From the NCBI GenBank assembly GCA_026419775.2, contig JAOPGA020001251.1:1-20002 (forward strand): DNA of 20,002 bases, written 5' to 3'. The stretch is from Acrasis kona (Eukaryota > Heterolobosea > Eutetramitea > Acrasida > Acrasidae). The first letter of the stretch is position 1. Each line of letters opens with the position of its first letter. Both the position numbers and the translations under genes were made by a program. Positions 19,153 to 20,002 of this stretch are shown piece after piece. The notes below the pieces were generated by a model, which was not told the DNA's origin, did not search any database, and saw only the letters and a program-made list of their open reading frames with translations.

Positions 19153-19366
19153 ATATAAAATTTGTTTTTTTGTGACTTTTGGATTGTTCCTTTTTAGAAT
19201 GTTGATGGTGTATACATCTTTGTTACTTACTAAAATATCTCAACAGTTATGACGCTTCGAATCTATTCAGAAAATATCAAACGTCACACTGTTACATAAC
19301 GATGCGCAAACTAGACATCGATGGGGTGAAATTGAACAGTATTTTATCTTTTACAATTTCACAAAG
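19153..19366. other. Intergenic spacer between GTF3C1 and the Sec14-like gene
   Basis: This 214-bp spacer begins with AATATAAAATTTG right after the GTF3C1 stop, a possible variant poly(A) signal. The rest must carry the promoter of the Sec14-like gene. Short open frames here do not look like genes. Confidence 0.5.
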
Positions 19367-20002
19367 ATGGTGACGAGTGAGCCGGCTTCCCGCAATGTCC
19401 AACCACCCGTTCATTTGATGGATGAGAAGAAGCAAGCCATCTTTGAGGAATTTAAAAAGCAGGTTTTCGCCCTTGACCTCAACGAGAAGCAGAAGAATGT
19501 TAGTTTCCACATCTTTTCTAGTCTAATTAATAGTGGTGTGATGACAAGTGCTTGAAAAGATACTTGAGGGCTAGAGATTTTGACATTAAGAAGTCTTTGA
19601 ACATGATAAAAAATACAATTCAGTGGAGGGCAACGTACAAGCCTGATGAAATTACCCCTGAATCCATTTCAAAGGTTTTTGATAACATTATACAAATCAT
19701 CGTTTTAACAAAAATAGGCCGCAGCAGGAGGATCATTATATCAAAGAGGAATTGATAAATTCGGGAGGCCCATGATGTTTGTAACTCCTGCCTTAGATAA
19801 GCACAGTCAAGCAGATCCAGAAACAAGTATCAAAATGTTAGTGTACTTCTTGGAAAAGGTCATAGCTCTCATGGATGAGAATGTTGAAACACAAGTGTGG
19901 GTTTTGGACTTTAAAGATTACCAGGCAAAAAACATGCCACCGATCTCAATGTCTAAACATATGATTGAAATTCTTTCAAACCACTACCCAGAGAGAATGG
20001 GT
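19367..20002 (+). CDS. Sec14-like CRAL-TRIO lipid-transfer protein, 5' part
   Basis: Exons are 19367-19498, 19534-19674 and 19718 to the window end. Introns are 35 nt (GTTAGT ... TTAATAG) and 43 nt (GTTTTT ... AAAATAG), both phase 0. The visible protein has 186 residues. The N-terminal CRAL-TRIO-N helix reads DDKCLKRYLRARDFDIKKSL, followed by IQWRATYKPDEI, a standard Sec14 signature. The lipid-binding lobe follows with GIDKFGRPMMFVTP, an ETQVWVLDFKDY strand and LSNHYPERMG at the edge. Sec14-type proteins bind and exchange phosphatidylinositol and related lipids and help regulate membrane traffic. The distal half of the lobe, including the gating helix, lies beyond the window. No domain precedes CRAL-TRIO apart from about 40 charged residues. 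Confidence 0.92.

Overview
The window is nuclear DNA of a gene-dense unicellular eukaryote with spliceosomal introns. Fourteen introns could be placed by frame continuity; all are 35-43 nt, start with GT, and all but one end in TAG. The standard code is used: TAA, TAG and TGA all end genes. Intergenic gaps are mostly under 220 bp. The mix of genes (a TFIIIC large subunit, a plant-type NERD1/FG-GAP membrane protein, giant coiled coils, a GPI-type cysteine-rich repeat protein) suggests a free-living protist such as an amoebozoan or heterolobosean. The sequence alone does not settle the lineage, and no bacterial features are present.

Layout, left to right. (1) 1-1428, plus: the 3' part of a cysteine-rich tandem-repeat protein with a probable GPI-anchor tail. 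(2) 1584-2106, minus: a two-exon SnoaL/NTF2-like protein, convergent with (1). (3) 2241-2609: a short element with inverted-repeat ends holding the last exon of a DDE_Tnp_4 (Harbinger/HARBI1-like) transposase. (4) 2708-4325, minus: a poorly resolved region with an unidentified spliced coding segment, about 0.7 kb of broken or unresolved frames, and a small two-exon coiled-coil gene. (5) 4373-11543, minus: one giant coiled-coil protein of about 2,376 residues with one unexplained change of frame. (6) 11635-13747, minus: a five-exon NERD1-like FG-GAP membrane protein. (7) 13785-19152, plus: a five-exon homologue of GTF3C1, the largest TFIIIC subunit, which recognises the B box of tRNA genes. Genes 6 and 7 are head to head with only 37 bp between start codons. 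(8) 19367-window end, plus: the first three exons of a Sec14-like CRAL-TRIO lipid-transfer protein.

The genes do not form one pathway. Pol III transcription (GTF3C1) and secretory or lipid traffic (NERD1-like, Sec14-like) sit side by side as housekeeping neighbours. The region from 1 to about 4.3 kb looks more accessory, with a repeat protein, a transposon remnant and unrecognised genes. Two architectural themes stand out: AATAAA hexamers embedded in or abutting stop codons, and introns confined to the 5' parts of long genes.
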